Shown one piece after another: positions 23,678-31,955 of a DNA stretch of 39,318 bases (the first letter of the stretch is position 1; the number at the start of each line of letters is the position of its first letter). Location of the stretch: positions 1 through 39,318 of the forward strand of contig NZ_QICD01000022.1 of assembly GCF_003726035.1 (NCBI RefSeq), read 5' to 3'. Source of the DNA: Paraeggerthella hongkongensis (GTDB taxonomy: Bacteria; Actinomycetota; Coriobacteriia; Coriobacteriales; Eggerthellaceae). The notes under the pieces are model-generated. The model did no database searches. It had not been told where the DNA came from and saw only the letters and a program-made list of their open reading frames with translations. A program made the translations under genes and the position numbers.

Positions 23678-23859
23678 GTCCGACAGTTGAATAGAAACGC
23701 AATACGAACGATAAGACTATCTTCGCCAAGTAAACAGTCTCGTGCGGTTATTATTGCGGACATCGCGAAAGCGATGGGCTAGTAGGAAAAGCAGCAAAAG
23801 CCAAGCGACACTGTCGGTATTCCTTTCGATGAGGCCGGGGGCGCAACCCCCGGCCTCAT
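23678..23859 (+). ncRNA. Candidate structured non-coding RNA, class unknown
   Basis: About 180 nt that fold by eye as a closed multi-branch structure. A closing stem CCGACAGT (23680-23687) pairs perfectly with ACTGTCGG (23810-23817). Inside are an arm CGCAATA (23698-23704)/TATTGCG (23752-23758) enclosing AGACT (23714-23718)/AGTCT (23736-23740), a perfect CATCGC-GAAA-GCGATG tetraloop hairpin (23761-23776), and a GGCT/AGCC helix (23777-23780, 23799-23802). It ends with a 13-bp GC hairpin (23829-23859). A -10-like TACAAT sits at the right distance upstream. No coding frame fits. I could not match it to a known riboswitch, 6S, SRP, RNase P or tmRNA. It might instead be the leader of the ZIP transporter gene that starts 170 nt later. 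Confidence 0.45.
23829..23859 (+). terminator. GC-rich hairpin ending the candidate RNA
   Basis: ATGAGGCCGGGGG pairs perfectly with 23847-23859 around a CGCAA loop. The downstream sequence is TACGTAG, without a U-run. Confidence 0.6.
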
Positions 23860-24030
23860 TACGTAGCTCCCTGTCCGCAACGCTCGGCAGCGAAGCGCTG
23901 GAGCCAACTTGCTGATCGTCCATTCTTCGGAAGCCCTGCAATCATGTGCCAAATAGGTAGAAGGGGTTTTCTGGGCATGCGGTAAAGTGTACGGTAATGG
24001 TTCTGCGAAATGATCGAAAGGAAGTACAAG

Positions 24031-24825
24031 TTGCAACAAGCTTTGCTTTGGGCTGCCGGCGGTACCGGATTCACGTTTCTTATGACCACGTTGGGCGCCG
24101 CTTCGGTTTTCCTGTTCCGAAAGCGCGACAGTCTGCTGTTCCAGCGCATCTTCTTGGGGTTCGCTGCGGGCGTTATGATCGCGGCTTCGGTGTGGTCGCT
24201 GCTTATTCCTGCCATCGAGCGCGCTGAGGAGGCGGGCCAGATCGGATGGATCCCCGCAGCTGGCGGGTTCGCTTTGGGTGTGGCGTTTCTTATGGCGCTA
24301 CATCAACTGCTGCCTCACCTACATCCAGGAGATAGCAAGCCCGAAGGCTTGCCCAGCAAATGGAATCGACCCACGCTGCTGTTCACGGCAGTAACCTTGC
24401 ATAACATTCCCGAAGGCATGAGCGTGGGCTTGCTGTTTGCCATGGCGGCGCAGAACGGCGGCGATCCTGCAATGTTCGGCATGGCTGTGGCATTGGCTAT
24501 TGGAATCGGCATCCAAAACGTGCCCGAGGGCGCGGCTGTGGCGTTGCCTATGCTGCAAGAAGGCATGAGCGCGCCGAAGGCGTTTGCGCTTGGTACGTTG
24601 TCGGGCCTGGCCGAACCCGTATTCGGTATCCTCGTGGTGCTCTTCGCGGGGCTTATCTCGCCGTACATGCCGTGGATGCTGGCGTTCTCGGCTGGCGCTA
24701 TGATGTACGTTGTGGTGGAGGAGCTCATCCCCGAGGCGCATCTGGGCGACCACTCCAATGCCGGCACTCTTGGCGTGATGGCCGGCTTCCTGGTGATGAT
24801 GGTCTTGGACGTGGCACTGGGATAA
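24031..24825 (+). CDS. ZIP-family divalent metal transporter
   Basis: 264 residues from TTG 24031, chosen because AAAGGAAG lies 6 nt upstream. ATG 24010, 21 nt earlier in frame, has no ribosome site and would place that site inside the gene. There are about eight hydrophobic spans. The metal-binding helices show HNIPEGM and QNVPEGAAV; the His-rich loop HQLLPHLHPGD lies between spans 3 and 4. ZIP proteins bring zinc, iron or manganese into the cytosol; the metal is not determined here. The leader holds, or closely follows, the structured RNA candidate. Confidence 0.88.
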   Translation: MQQALLWAAGGTGFTFLMTTLGAASVFLFRKRDSLLFQRIFLGFAAGVMIAASVWSLLIPAIERAEEAGQIGWIPAAGGFALGVAFLMALHQLLPHLHPGDSKPEGLPSKWNRPTLLFTAVTLHNIPEGMSVGLLFAMAAQNGGDPAMFGMAVALAIGIGIQNVPEGAAVALPMLQEGMSAPKAFALGTLSGLAEPVFGILVVLFAGLISPYMPWMLAFSAGAMMYVVVEELIPEAHLGDHSNAGTLGVMAGFLVMMVLDVALG

Positions 24826-24851
24826 GCCGCTGTGAACAGGTGGCCGCGAAC

Positions 24852-24894
24852 AGGCATGAAAAAGCCCGCAAGCAAAGCGGGCTTTTTCATGCCT
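24852..24894. terminator. Strong bidirectional terminator
   Basis: An 18-bp perfect stem (24852-24869 with 24877-24894), 7-nt loop, with a run of five T on each strand inside the arms. It separates the convergent ZIP gene and the small membrane protein gene. Confidence 0.95.
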
Positions 24895-24913
24895 AAAACA
24901 GGGTTCGGTCGTG

Positions 24914-25459
24914 CTACTGCGCCGGAGGGGCGGGAGGCTGCTGCTGGTTTCCGGGCTGCTGTGCGTAACCGTACACGGGCTGCGCTTGGCCGTAGGGCAC
25001 CATGGGCGCGCGCCTCAGCTTGTTGATGTACACGGCGGACACGATAAGCAGCACCATGGTGATGACGTTGCCGCACAAAAACGAGAATACGGCGCCTGCG
25101 ATGGCCCAGCCGAAAGCTCCGCCCAGTTTGTCCACGTTGCTATAGTTGCGCATTCCCAGGATTGCCGCTACCAACGGAACGATGGAGCAGATTATCAACC
25201 AACCCATGAACATGCCGAGAACGCCCAGGCTCAGCATGGCTAGGCCCACAACCTCGTCGCCGCTCAGAGAGTCCGCGCTTATCCCCGAGCTGCTGTCGAT
25301 CTCGATGGCGGCGGAACTCGTCACGCTCGGATCGCTGAGCGCAGCGCCGCTTATGCCAAGGAAAACCATGACCAGCAAGGAGCCGGCAACGGCAAGTATG
25401 GACAGAATCAAAACGGCAATGCTCAGCCCGCGAACTATTTTCGCATCAGAGTTAGGCAT
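24914..25459 (-). CDS. Small membrane protein with Pro/Gln-rich tail, unknown function
   Basis: 181 residues from ATG 25459, which has AAAGGAA 7 nt upstream; the frame is open to 25588 without support. Hydrophobic spans at about 10-37, 70-101 and 112-146. Between the first two is a Ser/Asp-rich loop. The last 35 residues are Pro/Gln/Tyr-rich (VPYGQAQPVYGYAQQPG). The layout resembles DUF4190-type proteins with a disordered tail, but I cannot place it firmly. It is divergent from the alcohol dehydrogenase gene. Confidence 0.7.
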   Translation of the reverse strand: MPNSDAKIVRGLSIAVLILSILAVAGSLLVMVFLGISGAALSDPSVTSSAAIEIDSSSGISADSLSGDEVVGLAMLSLGVLGMFMGWLIICSIVPLVAAILGMRNYSNVDKLGGAFGWAIAGAVFSFLCGNVITMVLLIVSAVYINKLRRAPMVPYGQAQPVYGYAQQPGNQQQPPAPPAQ

Positions 25460-25580
25460 GGCAATTTCCTTTCGAACGGTGTACGGTACACGCGTATGTA
25501 CTATGCTTGCTATTGTACGCCAGACGGCAAGCCTGCTGCGCTCGGGGCGCGGTAACGGTTCAGTCAAAAGAAAGTTGGTC

Positions 25581-26774
25581 ATGGTCATGGAGAACTTTGA
25601 ATTCGTGTCGCCGACTCATTTCGTATTCGGCAAAGACGCAGAACTGCAGGTGGGGACAAAGTTGGCCGAACGTGGCGCCCGAAAGGTACTGCTGCATTTC
25701 GGCGGCAAAAGCGCTTTGGCCAGCGGCTTGATCGATCGCGTCAAAGAATCTTTGGAAGCGCAAGGCATCGAGCACGTGACGTTGGGGGGCGTTCGTCCCA
25801 ACCCCGAAATCACGTTGGTGCGCGAAGGTGTGGCGCTGTGCAAGCAGCACGAGGTGGATTGGGTGCTGGCTGTGGGCGGCGGTTCGGTTGTTGACTCGGC
25901 GAAGGCGATCGCGGTGGGCGCGCGCTACGAAGGCGACGTGTGGGACTTCTTCGAATCGAAGCGGCTGACGAACGACGTGCTGCCCATTGCCGTGGTGCTG
26001 ACCATTCCGGCGGCTGGCAGCGAGGCGTCGAAGAACACGGTTGTCTCGAACGATGCGCTGCAAATGAAAACGGGGTATGCGAACAACGCGCAGCGCCCGA
26101 AGCTTGCGTTCATGAACCCCGAGCTTACGTTTACGTTGCCGCCGTTCCAAACGGCCGCCGGCTGCACCGATATGTTCTGTCACTTGCTCGAGCGTTTTTT
26201 CGACGACGTGGGCGCGGTCCCGGTTACGGACAATCTGTGCTTGTCGCTTATGAAGACGGTGCGCGCCGAGGCTCCGCGCGTTCTGGCCGATCCCGACAAC
26301 TACGATGCGCGTGCAAACGTCATGTGGGCAGGCATGCTGTGCCATCAGGGTTTGGCGGGCGTTGGCCGGCATGAGGATTGGGCAACGCACGGCTTGGAGC
26401 ACGAGCTTTCCGCGCTGTATCCGGAGATCACTCACGGCGCGGGCTTGGCCGTCATGTTCCCGGCTTGGATGGAATTCGTGTACGACGCGAACCCGGCTCG
26501 CTTCGCCTATTACGGGCGCGAGGTGTTCGGGCTGGCTCCCACGGGAGATGCGGCCTCCGACGCTCTGTCGGCTATCGACGAGACCCGTTCGTTCTTTGCG
26601 TCTTTGGGCATGCCGACAACCTTGGACGAACTGGGCGTTGAAGAAGCCGATATCGATAAGCTGATTCCCACGCTCAAGGAGAACAAGGGCGAGCCGTTCG
26701 GGAGCTTCAAGAAGCTGAGCATGGACGACGCGAAGGCCATCTATCGCATCGCTTTTGCATCGGGCGACGAATAG
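25581..26774 (+). CDS. Iron-containing alcohol dehydrogenase (butanol dehydrogenase-like)
   Basis: 397 residues from ATG 25581; ATG 25587 (MENFEFVSPTHFVFG) is the alternative, and AAGAAAG upstream favours 25581. Group III metal-dependent dehydrogenase: NAD(P)-binding GGGSVVDSAKAIA, and metal ligands in the TDMFCHLLERFF and GLEHELSALYPEITHGAGLA stretches. It reduces aldehydes or ketones with NAD(P)H or the reverse. It most resembles the BdhA/YqhD branch. It has its own terminator and no pathway partner nearby, so the substrate is open. Confidence 0.9.
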   Translation: MVMENFEFVSPTHFVFGKDAELQVGTKLAERGARKVLLHFGGKSALASGLIDRVKESLEAQGIEHVTLGGVRPNPEITLVREGVALCKQHEVDWVLAVGGGSVVDSAKAIAVGARYEGDVWDFFESKRLTNDVLPIAVVLTIPAAGSEASKNTVVSNDALQMKTGYANNAQRPKLAFMNPELTFTLPPFQTAAGCTDMFCHLLERFFDDVGAVPVTDNLCLSLMKTVRAEAPRVLADPDNYDARANVMWAGMLCHQGLAGVGRHEDWATHGLEHELSALYPEITHGAGLAVMFPAWMEFVYDANPARFAYYGREVFGLAPTGDAASDALSAIDETRSFFASLGMPTTLDELGVEEADIDKLIPTLKENKGEPFGSFKKLSMDDAKAIYRIAFASGDE

Positions 26775-26785
26775 TATGTGATTAT

Positions 26786-26806
26786 CGGGGGCCACTGCGG
26801 CCCCCG
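26786..26806. terminator. Bidirectional terminator between adh and lrgB
   Basis: CGGGGGCC, ACTGC loop, GGCCCCCG, between the convergent stops at 26774 and 26809. Confidence 0.8.
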
Positions 26807-26808
26807 AC

Positions 26809-27498
26809 TTACATGAAGCAGCTGGCTACGATCACGATGGCAGTTGTGAGCAAGCCCGCCACTGCGATGGCCACGCCGCTCATGGCGCCTTCAAGCTCTC
26901 CCATTTCGATAGCTTTGGTGGTGCCAACGGCGTGTGCGCAGGTTCCGATGGCCACGCCGCGCGCCACGCGGTTGCGCACGCGGAATACGCGCGTCATGAG
27001 CGGCGCGAATATGGCTCCCAGAACGCCGGTTACGATAACGGCCGCCACCGTGATAGAGGTGATGCCTCCGAGCTGCTGGGAAACGGCGATGGCGATGGGC
27101 GTGGTAACCGACTTGGGAACGAACGAAAGCGCCATGTCGTCGCCCAAACCGAGCAGTTTGCACAACCCGTATGCGCTGACCATGGAAACGATGGAGCCTA
27201 CTAGGCAGCCGGCGAAAATAGGTGCGAAGTGCTTCTTCAGGATCTGACGCTGCTGGTATACCGAATATGCCAGCGCTACGGTTGCGGGCCCCAGCAAGAA
27301 CGAGATCACCCGGACGCTTTCTTCGTAGGATTCCAGCGGAATGCGAAAGATGCTCAGCACGGCGATGACGAATACCACCGTGACCAGGAGGGGATTGAGA
27401 AGCGGGGAGTTAACGCGGTGGTACAGTAGGACCGAAAGCTTGAACGTCACCACGGAAAGCACGGTGCCCACAATAAGCGTTAGGATAAGCGGTGCCAC
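26809..27498 (-). CDS. lrgB: LrgB/CidB-family membrane protein
   Basis: 229 residues with seven or more hydrophobic spans. The conserved FVPKSVTTPIAIAVSQQLGG and CAHAVGTTKAIEMG-type stretch near the C-terminus identify the LrgB family. With LrgA it is linked in staphylococci and bacilli to murein hydrolase control and pyruvate or other metabolite transport. It begins 3 nt after lrgA ends, so the two form one operon. Confidence 0.93.
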   Translation of the reverse strand: MAPLILTLIVGTVLSVVTFKLSVLLYHRVNSPLLNPLLVTVVFVIAVLSIFRIPLESYEESVRVISFLLGPATVALAYSVYQQRQILKKHFAPIFAGCLVGSIVSMVSAYGLCKLLGLGDDMALSFVPKSVTTPIAIAVSQQLGGITSITVAAVIVTGVLGAIFAPLMTRVFRVRNRVARGVAIGTCAHAVGTTKAIEMGELEGAMSGVAIAVAGLLTTAIVIVASCFM

Positions 27499-27501
27499 GC
27501 T

Positions 27502-27972
27502 CTACCTCTTTTCCCATCGATCCATCAGGCGCGATACGAACACCACGGTTCCTGACGTAGCCAAAAACACCAGCACGGTCGTTGCTACGCAGACCAAGGC
27601 AAACTTCGCCACGTTTCCTTCCAGCAGAGAAACGCATCCCATGATGGCAACGCCGGCAGGAATGAAGAACAGCGACATGTTGTCGATGAGGCACGTGCAC
27701 GCATCGCCGACGTGCCGTGTTTTCAAGAGTCCCGTTCCCAAAAGCGCCAGCAGCAGCACCATGCCCACGATGTTTCCAGGCAGGGTGATGGGAAGTACCG
27801 AGGCGAGCGCGCAGCCTGCAGCGTACACGCCCAGAAGCAAGACGAGCTGAACGAGAATTTTCGCGATGCGCTTTGCGGCGGCACCGGTTTTCGATCGCCA
27901 TGATGCGGCGTTTTTTAGGGACGCAGACGCGCGTCCCGAGGCGTCGCGAGAGACGCCTTCGATGTGCTCCAT
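27502..27972 (-). CDS. lrgA: LrgA/CidA-family membrane protein
   Basis: 156 residues from ATG 27972 (AGGA about 9 nt upstream; a GTG 15 nt earlier is possible). A 40-residue basic lead is followed by four spans typical of LrgA/CidA: LVLLLGVYAAGCALASVLP, then LPGNIVGMVLLLALLGTGLLK, then FIPAGVAIMGC. Holin-like partner of LrgB. The long N-terminal extension is unusual for a family that is normally about 120-150 residues. Confidence 0.9.
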   Translation of the reverse strand: MEHIEGVSRDASGRASASLKNAASWRSKTGAAAKRIAKILVQLVLLLGVYAAGCALASVLPITLPGNIVGMVLLLALLGTGLLKTRHVGDACTCLIDNMSLFFIPAGVAIMGCVSLLEGNVAKFALVCVATTVLVFLATSGTVVFVSRLMDRWEKR

Positions 27973-27997
27973 GGTTCGGATCCTCACGTGATGTGCG

Positions 27998-28046
27998 GAT
28001 CCGATGCCCGCGCGCGACGACGTGCGGCGCCCGCGGGCATCGGATC
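27998..28046. terminator. 15-bp hairpin upstream of lrgA
   Basis: Arms 27998-28012 and 28032-28046 pair perfectly with an inner GCGC pair in the loop. There is no U-run on either strand. It sits 26 nt before lrgA, so it may be a leader structure or attenuator rather than a terminator. Confidence 0.45.
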
Positions 28047-28123
28047 AATGCGAAGCGGCTAGTTCCTGTCCATCATAAAGCGAAATGCTCGGTTGTCCAT
28101 GGAGGCTTTCTGGAGATAGAAAA

Positions 28124-28156
28124 ACGATCCCTTTCGCGCAAGGCGATCGGGATCGT
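28124..28156 (-). terminator. Terminator of the holin-like gene
   Basis: ACGATCCC/GGGATCGT stem followed on the - strand by TTTTCTATC, 44 nt past the stop at 28200. Confidence 0.75.
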
Positions 28157-28199
28157 CGGGAAACGTCGAAAGATGTGGTGCTTGCGGGCGCTTGGCGCT

Positions 28200-28571
28200 C
28201 TAGTCGTCGGCTCCTACCACGGAATTCATGATTCCTGACACGATGCTGATCACGATGGACGCCACGAACGCGCTGCCGAAGGTGGCGATGGCGAATCCAA
28301 CTTGGAAGATGCCGTTTGCAAGCCACGCGGCAACGTATAGCAAAAACGTGTTTACGATCAGGTAAAAGATGCCCAGCGTGATGACGGTGATGGGAAGGCT
28401 CAGCACCTGCATGAGCGGCTTGATGCTGATGTTGACAAGCGCCAACATCAAACCGAAGATGGCGATTCCCACCCAGGCCTCGTTGCCGCCGATGATCTCG
28501 ATACCGGGAACCAGCCATACGGCCACGCCGACGGCGATGGCGGTGACCAGCCAGCGGATGATGAAGTTCAT
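28200..28571 (-). CDS. Phage-holin-superfamily IV (4 TMS) membrane protein
   Basis: 123 residues with four spans: IIRWLVTAIAVGVAVWLVPG, WVGIAIFGLMLALVNISI, LPITVITLGIFYLIVNTFLL, and the last over 90-115. NxxIKPxxxxLSLPITxxTLGxF is the signature of this family, which is chromosomal and usually not prophage-derived; the holin name is historical. ATG 28571 has AAAGGAC 6 nt upstream. Transcribed alone. Function unknown. Confidence 0.88.
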   Translation of the reverse strand: MNFIIRWLVTAIAVGVAVWLVPGIEIIGGNEAWVGIAIFGLMLALVNISIKPLMQVLSLPITVITLGIFYLIVNTFLLYVAAWLANGIFQVGFAIATFGSAFVASIVISIVSGIMNSVVGADD

Positions 28572-28700
28572 GGGAAGTCCTTTCGCGTACGGCGTCTCGC
28601 AGACTACTATACCGTGCGTCGCTGAATGCTTCTTAAAACAGTTATAGAGCCGTTACCGCTTACGCCGGCATCGTCCCTCGGTTTTGCCGGGCTTATCTGC

Positions 28701-28734
28701 ACGCAGGCCCAGCATGAGTATGCCGGGCCTGCGT
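28701..28734 (-). terminator. Terminator of the DDAH-like gene
   Basis: ACGCAGGCCC/GGGCCTGCGT with an inner GCAT/ATGC helix and GAGT loop, 17 nt after the stop at 28752. No clear U-run. Confidence 0.7.
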
Positions 28735-28751
28735 ATCAAGCGAGCGTTGGG

Positions 28752-29528
28752 TTAGAAGCGCAGCGACAGGCAGCTCAGGCCACCGTCCAGCTTGCGGTAC
28801 TCGGATGTGTCGACGGTCAGCGTCTGGTAGCCCGCGTCCTGTACGGCCGCCAAAACGGTCGGGTAGCCCTCGGGCACGATGACCGTGCCGTTCACCCAGA
28901 TGCAGTTGGCGGCGTAGGCCTCGTCTTCGGGAATCTGGATCTTGTTGTACTGAGCGAAGTCGGGCTTCGTCACGAATTCGCCGGACACCAGCATGTTGCT
29001 GTCCTCAAGGTAGTTCACGCCCGTTTTCAGGTGCAGGACGAATTCCAACGGCACCTCGGAGCCTTCGAGGCCCCAGCCTTCCAGGATCTCGAAGAATTGG
29101 CGGATGCCCTCTTCATTGGTGCGAGCAGAGCGTCCCACATAGAAGTGGTCGCCCACCATCATGACGTCGCCGCCGTCCAGCGTGCCCGGGGCAACGATGC
29201 GCTTCACGTGCTCGTCATCGAAGAACTGGCGAATAGCAGGTTCGATCTCGTCCTTTTCGCCGTTGCGGCTGGCGGCGCCGGGGTTCGCGATGATGGCGCC
29301 CTTGCGCGTGATGACCGCCGGGTCCTCGACGAAGCAGGAGTCGGGGAATTGCTCGAGGGCGGGCAGGACGGTTACCTCGACGCCGCATTCCTTCAGGGCT
29401 GCAATGTAGTCGTCGTGCTGCTTGCAGGCCAGCTCGTAGTCGGGCTTGCCCAGTTCGGGTGCGGAGGTGATGCCCTCTACCATGGATTTTGCGGGACGGC
29501 GGACGATGACGTTCGTGAACTTGGTCAT
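28752..29528 (-). CDS. Dimethylarginine dimethylaminohydrolase (DDAH) family amidinohydrolase
   Basis: 258 residues. ATG 29528 has AAAGGA 8 nt upstream. Guanidino-group modifying enzyme: the substrate-binding acid in PDSCFVEDPAV (D63, E68), LDGGDVM (118-122), the catalytic His in LHLKTG (H166) and the nucleophile in GLSCLSLRF (C253). DDAH hydrolyses methylated arginines to citrulline and an amine; close relatives act on arginine or ornithine analogues, so the exact substrate is open. Divergent from the GntR gene, with a GTATAC dyad overlapping its likely -10. Confidence 0.88.
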   Translation of the reverse strand: MTKFTNVIVRRPAKSMVEGITSAPELGKPDYELACKQHDDYIAALKECGVEVTVLPALEQFPDSCFVEDPAVITRKGAIIANPGAASRNGEKDEIEPAIRQFFDDEHVKRIVAPGTLDGGDVMMVGDHFYVGRSARTNEEGIRQFFEILEGWGLEGSEVPLEFVLHLKTGVNYLEDSNMLVSGEFVTKPDFAQYNKIQIPEDEAYAANCIWVNGTVIVPEGYPTVLAAVQDAGYQTLTVDTSEYRKLDGGLSCLSLRF

Positions 29529-29592
29529 TGCGAATCCTTTCGCGCGGTTCGGTGCTGCCGGTATTCCTTATGGTGCAAACTGTAGCTTGGAT

Positions 29593-29604
29593 ATTGTATA
29601 CAAT
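29593..29604. promoter_or_regulatory. GntR-type operator at the DDAH promoter
   Basis: ATTGTATACAAT, a perfect 12-bp palindrome, 65 nt before the DDAH start. On the - strand it contains TATACA/TACAAT, a plausible -10, so binding would block the promoter. It shares its GTATAC core with the site at 29833-29847. Confidence 0.6.
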
Positions 29605-29803
29605 CAAGGCGTATAAGGAAAAAGTTACCGCCCGGACACGACACCTTGGCAACGCATCCGGGTGGCTTGATGCTGCAAAGCCAGGTCAGTCTTGGAGAAG
29701 GCAAGCGAACATGCGTGAAGCGGGCATGCGTGAAAAAGGCCGACGGCCCGGCGTTTGCGTCTGGCTGTTTTCGGGAGTGTTGAGAGGTTCGTTTGCCCTG
29801 TTC

Positions 29804-29832
29804 TTCGCAGGGGGCAGAGTTGCGCGTATGAT
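29804..29832 (+). promoter_or_regulatory. Candidate gntR promoter
   Basis: TTCGCA (29804-29809), 17-nt spacer, TATGAT (29827-29832). The second GTATAC site lies right behind the -10, over the expected start of transcription. Confidence 0.45.
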
Positions 29833-29847
29833 ATATTGGTATACAGT
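29833..29847. promoter_or_regulatory. GntR-type operator at its own promoter
   Basis: ATATTGGTATACAGT: the same GTATAC core as 29593-29604 with less perfect flanks. Its position suggests autorepression. Confidence 0.5.
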
Positions 29848-29871
29848 GCAGCAGCGTGACAGGCGGATTAC

Positions 29872-30525
29872 ATGACAAACGAGTACCGGTCGCTGAAGGG
29901 CCATGTGTACGACTACATCGTTGATCTTATTGACGGCGGTGCGCTGGCCGACGACCACAAGATCAGCGAACAGCAGATATGCGAGGCGCTAGGCGTGAGT
30001 CGTACGCCGGTGCGCGAAGCGCTCATTCAGCTTGCCTCCGACGGCTACCTTGAAAACGTTCCGCGCAAGGGGTTTTACGTGAAAAGCGTGACCGAGGACA
30101 GTGCTCGGGAGATTGTCGAGGTCATCGGGCCTTTGGACGGGCGGGCGGCCCTGCTTGCGGTGGACCACGTGACCGAAGAAGACCTTGCCCAACTGCAGTT
30201 TCTGCACGGTTCGATGGAGCTGGCCATCGAGAAGCGCCTGTATAAAAAATACGACGATCTACAGCGTGACTTTCACGCCTGCTATATGGAGAAGTGCGGA
30301 AACGCTCGCTTGGTGGAGCTTATCCGGCAGCTGAACCGCTGCTTCATGAAGCACGAGTACGCCCGCGTTGCCGAATCCGATTTGGACGGCCTTTTGCGGC
30401 AGGCAAACGACGAGCATGCCGAAATCGTGCGCTTGTTCGAGAGCCGCGACGGTGCGGGCTTGCAACGCTATATCCGCGATGTTCATTGGAGTGACGACAA
30501 TGCAAAATTCCTCGTTTGGCAGTAA
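29872..30525 (+). CDS. GntR-family regulator, FCD effector domain
   Basis: 217 residues. Winged helix at 10-70 (ISEQQICEALGVSRTPVREA, then LASDGYLENVPRKGFYV). The FCD domain has the usual metal-site region (QRDFHACYMEKCGN with H135, and DEHAEIVRLF with H182). Divergent from the DDAH gene with two shared palindromes between them, so it probably represses both. The last 26 nt overlap rlmD, which is probably co-transcribed. Confidence 0.92.
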   Translation: MTNEYRSLKGHVYDYIVDLIDGGALADDHKISEQQICEALGVSRTPVREALIQLASDGYLENVPRKGFYVKSVTEDSAREIVEVIGPLDGRAALLAVDHVTEEDLAQLQFLHGSMELAIEKRLYKKYDDLQRDFHACYMEKCGNARLVELIRQLNRCFMKHEYARVAESDLDGLLRQANDEHAEIVRLFESRDGAGLQRYIRDVHWSDDNAKFLVWQ

Positions 30526-31831
30526 GGGCGCATGCGCAAGCGCGTTGGAAGACGCCGTGCCGCATCCCGAATGCCCTGTTGAGCGTCAGTGCGGCGCGTG
30601 CCAGCATATTAGCGTGGCGTATGCCGATCAGCTTGCTGCCAAGGATGCGCAGGTTGCAAAGCTGTTCGCGGAGGTGGCTGATCCGTCTGCGCTCCTTCCT
30701 ATTTTAGGAATGGAAGACCCCTATTACTACCGCAATAAGGTGGCGTCTCCATACGCGCCCGGTCGCAAGCTCCCCGCGTCGGGCGGCAAAGGAAAAGCCG
30801 ATAGCTCGAAGGGGGGTCGGGGCAAGGGCGGCAAGAACGGTAAGGGTGCGGCTCCCCGGCGCGAGATCTTGTGCGGCATGTATGCCGCAGGTACGCATCG
30901 CATCGTCTCAACCGATGCTTGCCTGTTGGAAAACCAGCAGGCCAAACGTATCATCCGAGTCATTCGCGATCTCATGCCGCGCTATGGCATAACGCCTTAC
31001 GACGAAGACAGGGGAACGGGATTTTTGCGCCATGCCATTGTGCGCGTGGGGCATACAAGCGAAGAGGTGCTGGTCACGCTGGTGACGAACGGGCGGGAGT
31101 TCCCGGCGTCGCGGAATTTCTGTCGCGACTTGGTCAAGCGCTGCCCCGGCGTTACGACGGTCGTGCAGAACGTCAACGAGCGTCAGACGAATGTCATCTT
31201 GGGGCAGCGCGAGCAAACGCTCTACGGCCCCGGCTTCATATTGGATAAGCTGTGTGGACTGAGCTTCCGCATATCGTCGCAGTCGTTTTACCAGGTGAAT
31301 GCGGTGCAGACCGAAGTGCTGTACCGTCGAGCCATCGAATTGGCCGGCTTTTCCGGAAACGAGAGCGCTATCGATGCGTATTGCGGCACGGGCACCATTG
31401 GTTTGGTGGCGGCAAAGCACGGCGCCGCGCAGGTGACGGGCGTGGACAGCGTTGCGTCGGCCGTCCGGGACGCACGCGAGAACGCGCGCCACAACGGCGT
31501 GGAGAACGCTCGGTTCGTGGTGGGCGATGCTGGCGACTTCATGCGTGCGCAAGCTGCCGATGGCTGCAGCGTCGACGTGCTGCTGATGGACCCGCCGCGC
31601 GCGGGCGCGAGCGAGGAATTCCTGCACGCTGCCGTGGCGCTTGCCCCGAAGCGCATCGTCTACATTTCCTGCAACCCTACAACTCAAGTTCGTGACCTGG
31701 CGTTTCTGTGTGACCGAGGGTTTACGGTCAAGGTTGTTCAGCCGGTCGACATGTTCCCTCATACCGATCATATCGAGACGATTGCTCTTATCGTGGCTCC
31801 CGAAAACAGAAACCTCCCTTCCAGCTTCTGA
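30500..31831 (+). CDS. rlmD: 23S rRNA uracil(1939)-C5-methyltransferase RlmD-type
   Basis: 443 residues from ATG 30500 (GGAGTGA upstream, inside gntR). SAM-dependent rRNA methylase of the RumA/TrmA family. Fe-S ligands C25, C31, C34 and C141 (CPVERQCGAC, TDACLL). SAM motif DAYCGTGTIG (292-301), DPPRAG (364-369), catalytic C391 in ISCNPTT. There is no N-terminal TRAM domain. A Lys/Gly-rich insert of about 30 residues (91-120) interrupts the central domain. The exact uridine may differ, since this family has members for other positions. Confidence 0.88.
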   Translation: MQNSSFGSKGACASALEDAVPHPECPVERQCGACQHISVAYADQLAAKDAQVAKLFAEVADPSALLPILGMEDPYYYRNKVASPYAPGRKLPASGGKGKADSSKGGRGKGGKNGKGAAPRREILCGMYAAGTHRIVSTDACLLENQQAKRIIRVIRDLMPRYGITPYDEDRGTGFLRHAIVRVGHTSEEVLVTLVTNGREFPASRNFCRDLVKRCPGVTTVVQNVNERQTNVILGQREQTLYGPGFILDKLCGLSFRISSQSFYQVNAVQTEVLYRRAIELAGFSGNESAIDAYCGTGTIGLVAAKHGAAQVTGVDSVASAVRDARENARHNGVENARFVVGDAGDFMRAQAADGCSVDVLLMDPPRAGASEEFLHAAVALAPKRIVYISCNPTTQVRDLAFLCDRGFTVKVVQPVDMFPHTDHIETIALIVAPENRNLPSSF

Positions 31832-31955
31832 GCCTTCGGGGAGGAGTATGATATCGCCAAGATGCTTGGCGTCCCATGAGACTTGAAGGCTCCGGTGGGG
31901 CTTCGCCGCTTTCGAGCGGGCTCGATCGGTGGGATATGCGAGAAGGGGAGCGAAC

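Noticed and set aside
23678-23859. c-di-GMP-I (GEMM) or cobalamin riboswitch
   Set aside because: GAAA hairpin and GCAAAAGCC recall GEMM and GACACTG recalls the cobalamin box, but the ordered core motifs of both classes are missing.
28200-28571. Prophage remnant, from the holin-like gene next to lrgAB
   Set aside because: This four-span family is usually chromosomal, and there are no phage structural, lysis or integrase genes nearby.
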